DNA from: Bos javanicus
Taxonomy: Eukaryota > Chordata > Mammalia > Artiodactyla > Bovidae
Direction of reading: 5' to 3'
Assembly: GCF_032452875.1 (NCBI RefSeq)
Contig: NC_083881.1
Coordinates: 64,239,689 to 64,303,688 of the forward strand
DNA: 64,000 nucleotides
Each line of letters begins with the position of its first letter. The stretch's first letter is position 1. Position numbers and translations under genes: made by a program. Positions 38,101 through 51,300 of this stretch are shown one piece after another. The notes under the pieces are model-generated. The model saw only the letters and a program-made list of their open reading frames with translations. It was not told the DNA's origin and ran no database searches.

Positions 38101-41100
38101 AGTTTTAAAACCTGTGGAATGGAAGAAATATGCTAATCAAGTATCTGATAAGGGTCTAGTATTCAGAATATATAAATAACACTTAAAGTGAAACAATAAA
38201 AAGACAACCTTCAAAATGGGCAAATGACTTGAATAAACATTTCTCCAAAGAAGACACACAAATGGCTAATAAACACATGGAAAATGATCAACATAATAAG
38301 TCATTGTTGTTGTTCAGTCGCTAAGTCATGTCCGACTCTTTTTGGCTCCTTGGACCACAGCGTGCCAGGCTTCCCTGTCTTTCACTATCTCCTAGAGTTT
38401 GCTCAAACTCATGTCCACTAAGTCGATGATGCCATCCGACCATCTCGTCCTCTGTCGTCCCCTTCTCCTCCTGCCCTCAATCTTTTCCAGCATCAAGGTC
38501 TTTTCCAATGAGTTGGCTCTTCCCATCAGGTGGCCAAAGTTTTGGAGCTTCAGCTTCAGCATCAGTCTTTCCAATGAATATTCAGGGTTGATTTTCTTTC
38601 GAATTGACTGGTTTGATCTCCACGCTGTCCAAGAGCATGTCCATGTCAAAAGTTTTCTCCAGCACCACAGTTGGAAAGCATAAAGGTCCAACTCTCACAT
38701 CTGTACATGACTACTGGAAAAACTGTGGCTTTAAGTATACAGACCATGGACGGCAAAGTGATATCTCTGCTTTTTAATACCCTGTCTAGGTTTGTCATAG
38801 CTTTTCTTCCAAGGAGCAGGTGTCTTTTAATTTCATGGCTGCAGTCACTGTCCACAGTGATTCTGGAGCCCCCCCAAAATAGTACCTGTCACTGTTTCCA
38901 CTTTTTCCCCATCTATTTGCCATGAAGTGATGGGATAATGTCATGATCTTAGCTTTTTTGAGGGAAATCCAAATCAAAACCATAAGGAATTAACACTTTA
39001 CACCCCTTGGGATGGTTATACTGAAAGTGGTGAACTATAACAGGTGTTTGAAAGAATGTGGAGGAATTGGAATCTTTATATATTGCTAGTGAGAATATAA
39101 AATGGTGTAGCCGCTTTGGAAAACAGTCTTGCAGTTCCTTTAGAAGGTAAACATACAGTTTCCATATAAACCAGTATTCTACTCTTAAGTTTGCTGCTGC
39201 TGCTGCTGCTGCTAAGTCACTTCAGTTGTGTCCGACTCTGTGCGACCCCATAGATGGCAGCCCACCAGGCTCCCCCATCCCTGGGATTCTCCAGGCAAGA
39301 ACACTGGACTGGGTTGCCATTTCCTTCTCCAATGCATGAAAGTGAAAACTGAAAGTGAAGTCGCTCAGTCGTGTCCGACTCTTCGAGACCCCATGGACTG
39401 TAGCCCACCAGGCTCCTCCATCCATGGGATTCTCCAGACAAGTCTACTGGAGTGGGGTGCCATTGCCTTCTCTGACTCTTAAGTTTATACCTCCCCAAAT
39501 TATAAACATATGTACATGCACAGACACAAACCAAAAATTCCTGTACATGAATGTTTATAGAAGCATTATTTATAATAGCCACAAAGTAGAAAAACCCAAA
39601 TGTCCATCAACTGATTAATGAAAAAAGAAAATGTGATATTATCCATGCAATGGAATATTTGTCCATAAAAAGGAGTGAAGTACTAAAACATTGGTCTTAG
39701 TAATATTTTTTTGGATATGTCTACTCAGACAAGGGAAATAAAAGTAAAAACAAACAAATGGGACTACATCAAGCTAAAGAACTTTTGCACAGCAAACTAT
39801 GAAGAACTGAAAAGGCCACCTATTGAATGGAAGAAGATATTTGTAAACAATATATCTGATAAGGAGTTAGTATCCAAAATATATAAACAACTCATATAAC
39901 TCAATAGCAAAAAAACAAACAGCTTGGTTTAAAAATGGACATAGGATATGAATAAACATTTTTCCTAAAAAAAACATACAGATGGCCAATAGGTACATGA
40001 AAAGATGCTCAACACTACTGATCATCAGAGATTAAAACAACAATGATCTATCAGCTCACACCTGTCAGAATGGCTATTATCAAAACGACAACAATTAAGT
40101 GTTAGCAAAGATGTGGAGAAAGTGTAATCCTTGTGCACTCTTGGTAGAAATGTGAATTGGTATAGCAAGTATGGAGAACAGTATGGAAGTTCCTCAAAAA
40201 ATTAAAAATAGAACTATCATACTAACAATTCCACTCCTGGGTATTTGTCTGAAGAAAACAAAAGCACTAATCAGAAAAGATAAATACACCTCTCAGCGTT
40301 ATTTACAACAGCCAAGATATGGAAGCAACCTAAGTGCCCAGTAATAGATGAACGGATAAAGAAGATGTAATTTATTTGTATATAAACACACACTCCAGTA
40401 TTCTTGCCAGGAGAATCCCATGGACAGAGGAGCCCGGCAGGCTATGGTCCATAGGGTCACAAAGAGTCGGACAAACTGAAGCAACTTGGCACACACTTAG
40501 CATGTGTGTGTGTATATATATATATATTTATATTTATAATGAAATATTATATTGGTCATAAAAAATGAAATTTTGCCATTTGTAACAACATAGATAAATG
40601 TACAGGGTATTATGCTAGGTGAAATGAGTCAGAGAAAAACAAATAATGTATGATTTCACTTACATGTGGAATATAAAAACAAAGCAAATGAACAAACATA
40701 ACAAAACAGTCAAGATACAGGTGGTTGCTGGAGGCAAAAGGGCTGAAGGGAGGAGGTTTTCTGAGGAAGATTAAGAGACGCAGACTCCAGTTGCAAAAAT
40801 AAATGAGTCACAGTTATGAAATGTATAGTACGGGGAATATAGTCAACAATTATGTAATACCTTTACATGGTGACAGATCATAGCTAGACTTACTGTGGGG
40901 ATCATTTTGAAATGTATAGAGATATGAACTCGCAAAGAGTGGGACACGACTGAGCAACTGAACTGAACTGACTGATGAACTCACTAAGTTGTATAACATG
41001 TTGTTGGTCAACTATACTTCAAAACCAAACAAACAAATGCACATTAAATAGAAAAAAGATCAGATCTGTGGTTACCAGAGGTGGGGAACGTGGGGAGGGG

Positions 41101-42325
41101 GACCTGGATGAAGGCAGTCAGACGTCCAGTTATGAGATAAGTACTAGGGATGTAATGTGCAACATGATAAACATAATTAACAGTTTTATATGAAAGCTGT
41201 TAAGAGAACAACAGTTCTAAGAGTTCTCATCATAAGGAATAAGATTTTCTATTTAAAAAATTTCATTACCATATGATGATGGATGCTTTCTAAGCTTATT
41301 GTACTAATCATTTCATGGTTTATGTGTCAAATCATTATGCTGTACACCTTAAACTTGATACAGTGCTGATGTCAATTATATCTCAATAAAACTGAAAGGG
41401 GAAAAACAAAGCATGAAGTACTGATACATATTGCAACATGGATGAACCCTGAAAACATCATGCTATCGTGAGAGAAGCCAGACACAAAAGGCCACATATT
41501 GCATGATCCCATTACGTGAGATATTCAGGACAGACAAATCCATAGAGACAGAAAGTTGATTAGTAGTTGCCAGGGGGAAAGGGAGACAGGACTCATTGCT
41601 AATGGGTATGGGATTTCTTTTTGTGATGATAAAATGTTTTAAAATTAGACAATCGGGATGGTTGTACAACCTTGCTGCTGCTGCTGCTGCTAAGTAGCTT
41701 CAGTTGTGTCCGACTCTGTGCGACCCCATAGACGGCAGCCCACCAGGCTCCCCTGTCCCTGGGATTCTCCAGGCAAGAACACTGGAATGGGTTGCCATTT
41801 CCTTCTCCAATGCATGAAAGTGAAAAGTGAAAGTGAAGTCACTCAGTCATGTCTGACTCTTAGCGACCCCGTGGACTGCAGCCTACCAGGCTCCCCCGTC
41901 CATAGGATTTTCCAGGCAAGAGTACTGGAGTGGGGTGCCATTGCCTTCTCTGTGTACAACCTTGTGAGTACACTAAAATCCAGTGAATTTGTAAAGGGTG
42001 AATTTTATGATACAGGAATTACATCTCAATTTTTTTAAAAAAATTGAGATATAAATTTTATCTTACCCTTGTTTTAAGGGTAAGATAAAATAATTTTATC
42101 TTACCCTTGACAACAAAGAATACTTTTTTTTCTATCCTGGTTAATTGGATGGGAGAGGAAAAAAGAATCTAATTTTCATCTTTTTATTAGCAATACAAAA
42201 TGTATTGATCATTTAATTTCTTGAATAGTGATTTATCTACTTATATGCTTTGTGGACAGAGGAGCCTGGCGGGCTGCAGTCCATGGGGTCACAAACAGTT
42301 GGACATGACTGAGCGACTGAGCGCG

Positions 42326-42373
<48 letters not shown>

Positions 42374-45300
42374 CTTTGTTCATTTTGGTTCTAGGCTCTT
42401 TAACTTGGTTTTATTGCTTTGTAAAAGTTCTTCATATTTAATGTCATTAACCCCTTGCGCTTCTCTTATTTTGTCATTTGCCTTTTAATATTTTTATGGT
42501 ATCTATCATATAATTTTTAATTTTTACATAATCAAAATCATTCTTTTTCTTTATGATTTTGTGCCTTTTAACTCTTTGAAATCTCCACCTTGACACCCTC
42601 CTGATTCCAACAAGTCTAGGACAAGAAAACTATTTATATTTTATTCTTCTGTTTGTTAATGACTTTAATTTTCTTATATTTCATTTTTAAGCAGGGAACA
42701 AGCGACAACACTACCAGGGAGTCTAGATGCTACTTTCCTCTGATGGCCACTTCTAAATGCTCTCTCCTAGGGACTTGTGTGCGTGCTCAGTCATGTCTGA
42801 TTCTGCGGCCCCATGGATTGTAGCTCTCCAGGCTCCTCTGTCCATGGGATTCTCCAGGCAAAAATGCTGGAGTGGGTCACCATTTTCTTCTCCCAGGGAT
42901 CTTCCCACCTCAAGGATCAAACATGCGTCTCCTGCATTGGCAGGCAGATTCTTTACCACTGGGACACCCCCTCTACTAGAGAAAGAAAATGAAAATAGGG
43001 AAGCTTCCGAGAAAGCCCAGGAATTCAAATCCCAGAACCAATCAGCTTTGGGAGTCCTTAGAAGGACAGGTGAAGAAAGCCTATCAATTGTCTTATCTCA
43101 GTACCTGACACAGAGTAGGTGCTCAGTAGCTGTCCGCTGTTAAATTAAACCCATTGGTTACGTTGTACCTCAGTCTGGATGAATTGGGCCTGGCCAACCC
43201 AGGTGGAGCCCGCAGGGGAGCAGCATTATCACCTGAGGTTAGAACACACTAATTGCTGCATTTTCCCATGGTATTTAGGGCTCCTTGCATCATACCCCAT
43301 AATGACTGAGGGTTCTTTCTTGGAATGTGGTGGGAGGGGAACCACCAGCAAAGATTCCAACTTGATAACCTCTCTCTGGGCTTTCACATTATTTTCCTAA
43401 AAGTAACTTGGATTTCTCCTGTCTTGTCCAAGCCTTCAGGACCTCTCTGTCCATGTTATCTAACAATGGAACTTGGTAAAAATGAATATAAGATAGTTCC
43501 ATTGTTCTTATTTCATCTTCAAAGCAACGCTACTGGGCTTCCAGCCATTTAATCTACTTAATCTTTTTTTTTTTAATATATCTTGGGATTTTTTATGAAT
43601 ATAGAAAAACCCAAAAATATAGGACTTGACAGGAAAACATACATTAAAATTTTATACACACTTAAATCTTAACAGTAAAAAAAATTCATATAGACACATG
43701 CATAAGGAGAATGGGGGTAGTGGGGGAGGAATCCAGCAAAAAACTGCAGTCGTTTCTTTGAGCTGTGAATTAAGGTTAATCTACCTAATCCTGATTTGCT
43801 TTCCTGAGAAAGGGGAATTTAAAATTTTCTATCCTTCCTATAAGACATTTTTGTTCTCTGAATCTTGTGTATTTGTATGCATTCCCTAATCTACAAATGA
43901 TTATGGAGGGCCAGGAATGCCAGGATCAGAAATGGTCCTCTTAAAGCTCTGATTGCTTGGAGATCTGAATACTGCTACTCTATGGGACTTGCCTTAGGGA
44001 TAACCACCTAACTCAGACAGAAACATATCAATCTGATAAGCGATATTACACTACAACGATCCTGACTCAGATTTTTAATCATGGAACCATGTGTGTTACG
44101 GGCTTCCCGTGTACTTCAGTTGGTAAAGAATCTGCCGGCAATACAGGAGACCCAGTTTCGTTTCCTGGGTGGGGAAGATCCCCTGGAGAAGGGAACGGCT
44201 ACCCACTCCAGTACTCTTGCCTGGCGAATCCCATGGACAGAGGAGCCTGGCTGGCTACTGTCCATGGAGTAGCGAGAGTCAGACATGACTCAGCAACTAA
44301 ACCACCACCATGTGTATTACAGATTTTTTGATTAGCCCTCTCTTGTTTATCTCTAATTGTGAAGAAGGCATTTTAGTATTTTGAGATGCAATTGACACAA
44401 AACATTGTATAAGTTTAAGTTGTACAGTGTGATTTGATACATATATGCTGCTGCTGCTGCTGCTAAGTCGCTTCAGTGTGTCTGACTCTGTGTGACCCCA
44501 TAGATGGCAGCCCACCAGGCTTCCCCATCCCTGGGATTCTCCAGGCAAGAACACTGGAATGGGTTGCCATTTCCTTCTCCAATGCATGAAAGTAAAAAGT
44601 GAAAGTGAAGTTGCTCAGTTGTGTCCGACTTTTAGCGACTCCATGGACCGCAGCCTACCAGGCTCCTCTGTCCATGGATTTTCCAGGCAAGAGTACTGGA
44701 GTGGGGTGCCATTGCCTTCTCCATGATACACATATATATATTGCAAAATGATTACCACAATAGGGTTACTTAACACATCCTTCACCTTGCAAAACTACTA
44801 TATTTTTTGTAGTAAGAATATTTACGATCTACTTTCTTAGCAACTTTCAAGTATATAATAAGGTATTGTTAACTATAGACATCATGCTGTATACTGAATC
44901 CCCAGAACTTACTCATCTTATAACTGGAAGTTTATACCCTTTGACTAACTTCTCCCAATACCTCCAACCCTCAGCACCTGGCAACCACCATTCTAGTCTC
45001 TATTATTATGAATTTGGCTTTTTTAAGATTCCACACATAAGTGAGATCATACAATATTTATCTTTCTCTGACTTGCCTCACTTAGCATAGTATCCTCAAG
45101 TTCCACCCACGTTGTTAAAAATGGCAGGATTTTCCTTTATATTATGGCAGGATAATATTCCTTTTGAGTGTGTGTGTGTATCTGTGTCTGTGTCTGTTTC
45201 ACACACTTTCTGTACTTATTCATCTGTTGGTAGATACTAAGATTGTTTCCATGTCTTGGCTATTGGGAATAATACTGCAATAAACAATGGATATCTCTTC

Positions 45301-48300
45301 AAGACAGTGATTTCATTTCTTTTGGACATATACCCAGAAGTGAGATGGCTGAATCATATTTAAATTTTTTTAGTTAAAATGTAATTTTTAATTTTTTTAC
45401 TTAAAAATTTGAAAATAGTTCTATTTTTAATATTTTGAGGAACCACCATACTCTTTTCCATAGTGGTTATATTCCAACAGTGTACACGAGTTCCCTTTTC
45501 TCCATATCCTTGCTGACACTTGTGATCTCTTGTCTTCTTGATGATGGCCATTCACACAGAGTGAGGTTTTCATTGTGGTTTGGCTTTCCATTTCCCTGAT
45601 GATTAATGATACTGAGCACCTTTTCATGTACTTGTTGGCCAAATGAAAGTCTTCTTTGGGAAAATGTCTATTCAGTTCCTCTGCCCATTTTTTAAATCAA
45701 AATCAATATTAGTCCTTAACTCACTTGTTTCTCAACATATGTTCAAACTCTGATAAGAGTTCTTGGTACAGCATCAGCACAAGAGTGGATAAACACCAAA
45801 TCCTACCTGTTTCTTTCACAGGACAGCCCGGTGATGTTCAGCCTGGGTTTTATGGAACCTATACTTTCTTGCTGTTGTTGTTCATTCGCTAAGTCATGTC
45901 TGACTCTTTGCAACCCCGTGAACTGCAGCAGGCCAGGCTTCCCTGTACTTCACTGTCTCCCAGAGTTTGCTCAAACTCATGTCCATTGAGTTGGTGATGC
46001 CCTCCAATCATCTCATCTTCTTTCTCCCCCTTCTTCATCGGCCCTCAATCTTTCCCAGCATCAAGGTCTTTTTCTAATGAGTCGGCTCCTTGGATCAGGT
46101 AGCCAAAGTATTGCAGCTTCAGCTTCAGCATCAGTCCTTCCAATGAACATACAGGACTGATTTCCTTTAGGACTGACTGGTTTGATCTCCATGCTGTCCA
46201 AGGAACGCTCAAGAGTCTTCTCCAGCACCACAATTTGAAAGCATCAACTCTTTGGCATTCAGCCTTCTTATGGTCCAATTCTCACATCTGTACATGACTA
46301 TTGGAAAAACTATACCTTTGACTATATGGACTTTCATCAGCAAAGTAATGTCTCTGGTTTTTAATATGCTCTCTGGGTTTGTGACAAGCTTTTCTTCCAA
46401 GGAGCAAGCATCTTTTAATTTTGTGGCTACAGTTACCCTCTGCAGTGATTTTGGAGCCAAAAAAAACACCAAAATCTGTCACTGTTTCTACTTTTTCCCC
46501 ATCTATTTGCCAAGTGATAGGAATGGATGCCATGATCTTTGTTTTCTGAATGTTGAGTTTTAACCCAGCTTTTTCACTCTCTTCTTTCACCTTCATCAAG
46601 AGGCTTTTTAGTTCCTCTAAGTTTTCTGCCATTAGAGTGGTATCATTTGAATATCTGAGGTTGTTGATATTTCTCCCAGCAATCTTGGTTCCAGCTTTGA
46701 GTCATCCAGCCTGGCATTTTGCTGTTGTACTCTGCATATAAGTTAAATAAGCAGGATGACAATATATAGCCTTGACGTACTCCTTTCCCAATTTTGAACC
46801 AGTCCGTTGTTCCATGTCGGCTACTAACTGTTGCTTCTTGTCCTGCATACAGGTTTCTCAGGAGACAGGTAAAGTGGTCTGGTATTCCCATCTCTTTCAG
46901 AATTTTCCAGTTTGCTGTGATCCACACAGTCAAAGGCTTTTGTGTAGTCAACGAAGCAGATGTTTTTCTGGAATTCCCTTGCTTTTTCTATAATCCAATA
47001 TATGTTGGCAATTTGATCTCTGGTTCCTCTGCCTTTTCTAAATCCAGCTTGAACATCTGAAAGTTCTCAGTTCACGTACTGCTGAAGCCTAGCTGGAAGG
47101 ATTTTAAGCATAATCTTGCTAGCATGTGAAATGAGTGCAATTATTGGTAATTTGAATATTCTTTGGCATTGCCTTTATTTGGGATTGGAATGAAAACTGA
47201 CCTTTTCCAGTCCTAGAACATTGTTGAGTTTTCCAAATTTGCTGGCATATTGAGTGCAGCACTTTCACAGAATCATCTTTTAGGATTTGAAATAGCTCAG
47301 CTGGAATTCCATCACCTGCACTAGCTTTGTTCGTAGTAATGCTTCCTAAGGCCCACTTGACTTTACACTCTAGGATGTCTGGCTCTAGGTGGGTGACCAC
47401 ACCATCATGGTTATCTGGGTCATTAAGACCTTTTTTGTCTAGTTCTGTGTATTCTTGCCACCTCTTCTTAATCTCGTCTCCTTCTCTTAGGGCCTTGCTG
47501 TTTCTGTCCTTTATTGTGCCCATCTTTACATGAAATGTTCCCTTGGTATCTCCAATCTTCTTGAAGAGATCTTTAGTTTTTCCTATTCTATTGTTTCCCT
47601 CTATTTCTTTGCATTGTTCGCTTAAGAAAGCTTTCTTATCTTTCCTTGCTATTTTCTGGACCTCAGCATTCAGTTGGGTATATCTTTCCCTTTCTCCTTT
47701 GCCTTGCACTTCTCTTCTTTTCTCAATTACTTGGAAGGCCTCCTCAGACAACCACTTAGCCTTCCTGCATTTCTTTTTCTTGGGGATGGTTTTGGTCACT
47801 ACCTCCTGTACAGTGTTACAAACCTCCATTGATAGTTCTTCAGGCACTAATCCCTTGAGTCTATCCATCACTTCCACCACATAATCAAAAGGGATTTGAT
47901 TAAGGGCATACCTGAATGGTCCAGTGGTTTTCCCTACTTTCTTTAAGTCTGAATTTGGCAAAGAGTTCATGATCTGAGCCACAGTCAGTTCCAGGTCTTG
48001 TTTTTGCTGACTGTATAGAGCTTTCCCATCTTCAGGTACAAAGAATATAATCAATCTGATTTCAGTATTGACCATTTGGTGATGTCCATGTGTAGAGTTG
48101 TCTCTTTTGTGGCTGGAAGAGGGTGTCTGCTATGACCAGTGCATTCTGTTGGCAAAACTCTGTTAGCCTTTGCCCTGCCTCATTTTGTACTCCAAGGCTA
48201 AACTTGCCTGTTACTCCAGGTATCACCTGACTTTCTACTTTTGCATTCCAGCCCCCTATGATGAAAAGGACATCTTTTTTTTTTTTTTTTGGTGTTCTGG

Positions 48301-51300
48301 AAGGTCTTATAGGTCTTCATATAACCAGTCAACTTCAGCTTCTTTGGCATCAGTGATTGGGACATAGATTTGGATTATTGTAATGTTGAATGGTTTGCCT
48401 TAGAGGTGAACAGAGATCATTCTGTCATTTCTGAGACTGCATCCTAGTACTGTATTTCAGACTCTTTAGTTGACTTTGAGGGCTACGCCATTTCTTCTAA
48501 GGGATTCTTGCCCATGGTAGTAGATACAGTGGTCATCTGAATTAAATTTGCCCATTCCCATCCATTTTAGTTCACTGATACCTAAAATGTCAATGTTCAC
48601 TCTTGCTATCTCCTGCTTGACGACATCCAATTTACCTTGATTCATGGATCTCACGTTCCAGGTTCCTACACAACATTCTTTACAGTACTGGACTTTACTT
48701 TCACCACCAGACACATCCACAACTGAGTGATATTTTCGCTTAATCCCAGCCTCTCCATTCTTTCTGGAGCTGTTTCTCCCCAGTAGTGTATTGGACACCT
48801 AACCACCTGGAGGGCTCATCTTCCAGTGTCATATCTTTTTGCCTTTTCATTGTGTTCATGGGGTTCTCGAGGCAAGAATACTGAAGTGGTTTGCCATTCC
48901 CTTCTCCAGTGAACCACGTTTTGTCAGGCCCTAAGTAGCAGGGACATGCCCTTCAGCTGCTCCACGTGGCCAGGTGACATGCCGGGTGCCCTAGTTCTCC
49001 CACCATTGGTTCTCACGGAGCACACAAACCTTCACCAGGCACTAGGCGTCAGTCAGCACACCGCCCAAAGGCACTGCTGGAGTCCCTGGGCCTTAGTTGG
49101 CATCTAACAACCATCTTGAAGAGACAGACTTTGGAATCTCACACATTTGAAGCCATATTCTATCCACGTGACTTACAATCTGTGCAAATGTGGCAAACAA
49201 CCTTTCTAAGCTTCCATTTCCTAATCTCTATGTGTGTGTTAGTCGCTCAGTCATGTCCAACTCTTTGCAACCCCATGGACTGTAGCCCACCAGGCTCCTC
49301 TGTCCATGGGATTCTCCAGGCAGGAACACTGGGGTGGGTTGCCACTTCCTTCTCCAGGGGATCTTCCCGACCCAGGGATCAAACCCGTGTCTCCTGCATT
49401 ACAGGCAAATACTTTAAGTATGGATAATTAATCGCTTCCTTGAGGATTAAGTGAAAAACTATATGTAAAGCACTTTCATAGTTCTTCATGGGTGCTAATT
49501 GGTCAAAAAAAGTAATGAGAAGTGTGATTCCTGTCAATATGGAGTAAATAAACTCCACCCTGTGTCTCACACTGAATACAACTAACAACCTTGGACAGAA
49601 TTCATGGAGCAGTTATATGAGGACACTGAAAATAAAACGGTAGCAGGCTGATGAGGGGTGGAACTAGAATTGGAAATACCCCCCAAACAGCAGTCAGTTT
49701 CTCCATTTTCTTTTCTTTGATATTTCCTATCCTGGCTCAATGGCAGTTTAAAACCCAGAACAGTCTGCTGGGTATGGAAGGAAATAGCTTTAGGAGATGC
49801 CCTCTATTATTTATCTTTTAAAACAACAACAACAAAAAAGATATTTAGCCCCTATGGGGAAATTCCCTATTCCATTTGTTTTGTTTTTCCTTTCTCTCCA
49901 GTCCCAGTGCCCAAACAGTGCATTAGCAAGTGCAGAGGCAGCGGCAGTCAAGTAGATACTTAAAACCTTGGGGGAGAGGAACTCTTATGCTGGTCAGAGA
50001 AACTGGTCCCTAGGATATCCCCATTCTTTTTCTTTCCTCTTGCTGCTCAGTCCTAGAGGCGCATAGTCATGGGATGTGTACAGTAGAATTAAATTGTTGT
50101 TTTCTAGCCAGAGGAAGAGGAAGAAAAACCTCTGAGAGCCACAAAGAGTAGGGAAGAATCACAGAGAGGAGGGAACTTAAAAAAACAATTTTATAATTGT
50201 ATCTGAAATGAGCTTGCCTGCCAGGGGATCCATATGCATAAATCTAACTTCAAACATTCTACCAAAATTTTTGAGAAGTGATTTTACAGGGGAAACCATT
50301 GCCCAGACCCCAGGTGGTCATGGGGTGGTACACAAGTGGGACAGATTCAGATAACACTGCAAAAGTTTTGAAAATAAATTGACAATAGAACCATAGTTCA
50401 CAGAATTAGGTAGGAAAACTGTTACCCAAAACTAACCAGATTTTAAAAGTTCCACATCAGAGTTGAACAAAACTGAAAATCACATATAATAATATTAAGA
50501 ATTGCTAATATACAGTACAAAATTCCTTACAAGTGAGGAAGAAAGAAAATATTAACATTTAGCAAGGGAAAAGGCAATTAAGTAATACCAAACCCTGGGT
50601 AGGGCTTCCCTGGTGGCTCCGTGGCAAAGAAGCCACCTGCCAATGCAGGAGACGTGGATTCAGTCCCTGGGTAGGGAAGATCCCCTGGAGAAGGAAATGG
50701 CAACCCACTCCAGTATTCTTGCCTGGGAAGTCCCACGGACAGAGGAGCCCATGGAGTTGCAAAAGAGTCAGACACGACTTAGTAACTAAACAACAACCAC
50801 AACAAAATGCAAATTAGAACCACAATGAGAAACCACCATACACCTAAGCAAATGGCTAAAAATATTTTTAAACATAAAATGCCAAATGCTGGCAAGAATG
50901 TGAAGCAGCTAGAACTCTCATATGCTTCTTAGTTCAGTTCAGTTCAGTCACTCATTCACGTCCGACTCTTTGCGACCCCATGGACTGCAGCACACCAGGC
51001 TTCCCTGTCCATCACCAACTCCTGGAGCTTACTCAAACTCATGTCCATCAAGTCAGTGATGCCATTGAACCATCTCATCCTCTGTCATCCCCTTCTCCTC
51101 TCACCTTCAATCTTTCCCAGCATCAGGGTCTTTTCCAATGAGTCACTTCTTCAAATCAGGTGGCCAAAGTATTGGAGTTTCAGCTTCAGCATCAGTCCTT
51201 CCAATGAATATTCAGGACTTATTTCCTGTAGGATGGACTGGTTGAATCTCCTTGCAGTCCAAGGGACTCTCAAGAGTCTTCTCCAACACCACAGATCAAA

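Larger units (their letters stand above)
33640..40923 (+). mobile_element. Sense L1 LINE broken up by nested insertions
   Basis: L1 ORF2 and 3' sequence on the plus strand can be followed through 33640-34215, 35468-35975, 37776-38303, 38961-39191 and 39473-40923. The inserts between are Bov-B, an antisense L1, a second Bov-B and a Bov-A2. From about 39700 a further sense L1 segment repeats part of the same region, so two copies may be joined. All frames are decayed. Confidence 0.8.

Noticed and set aside
47119..48075. 318-codon minus-strand open frame as a possible host gene
   Set aside because: It is the linker region of the Bov-B ORF between endonuclease and reverse transcriptase, inside a frameshifted element.
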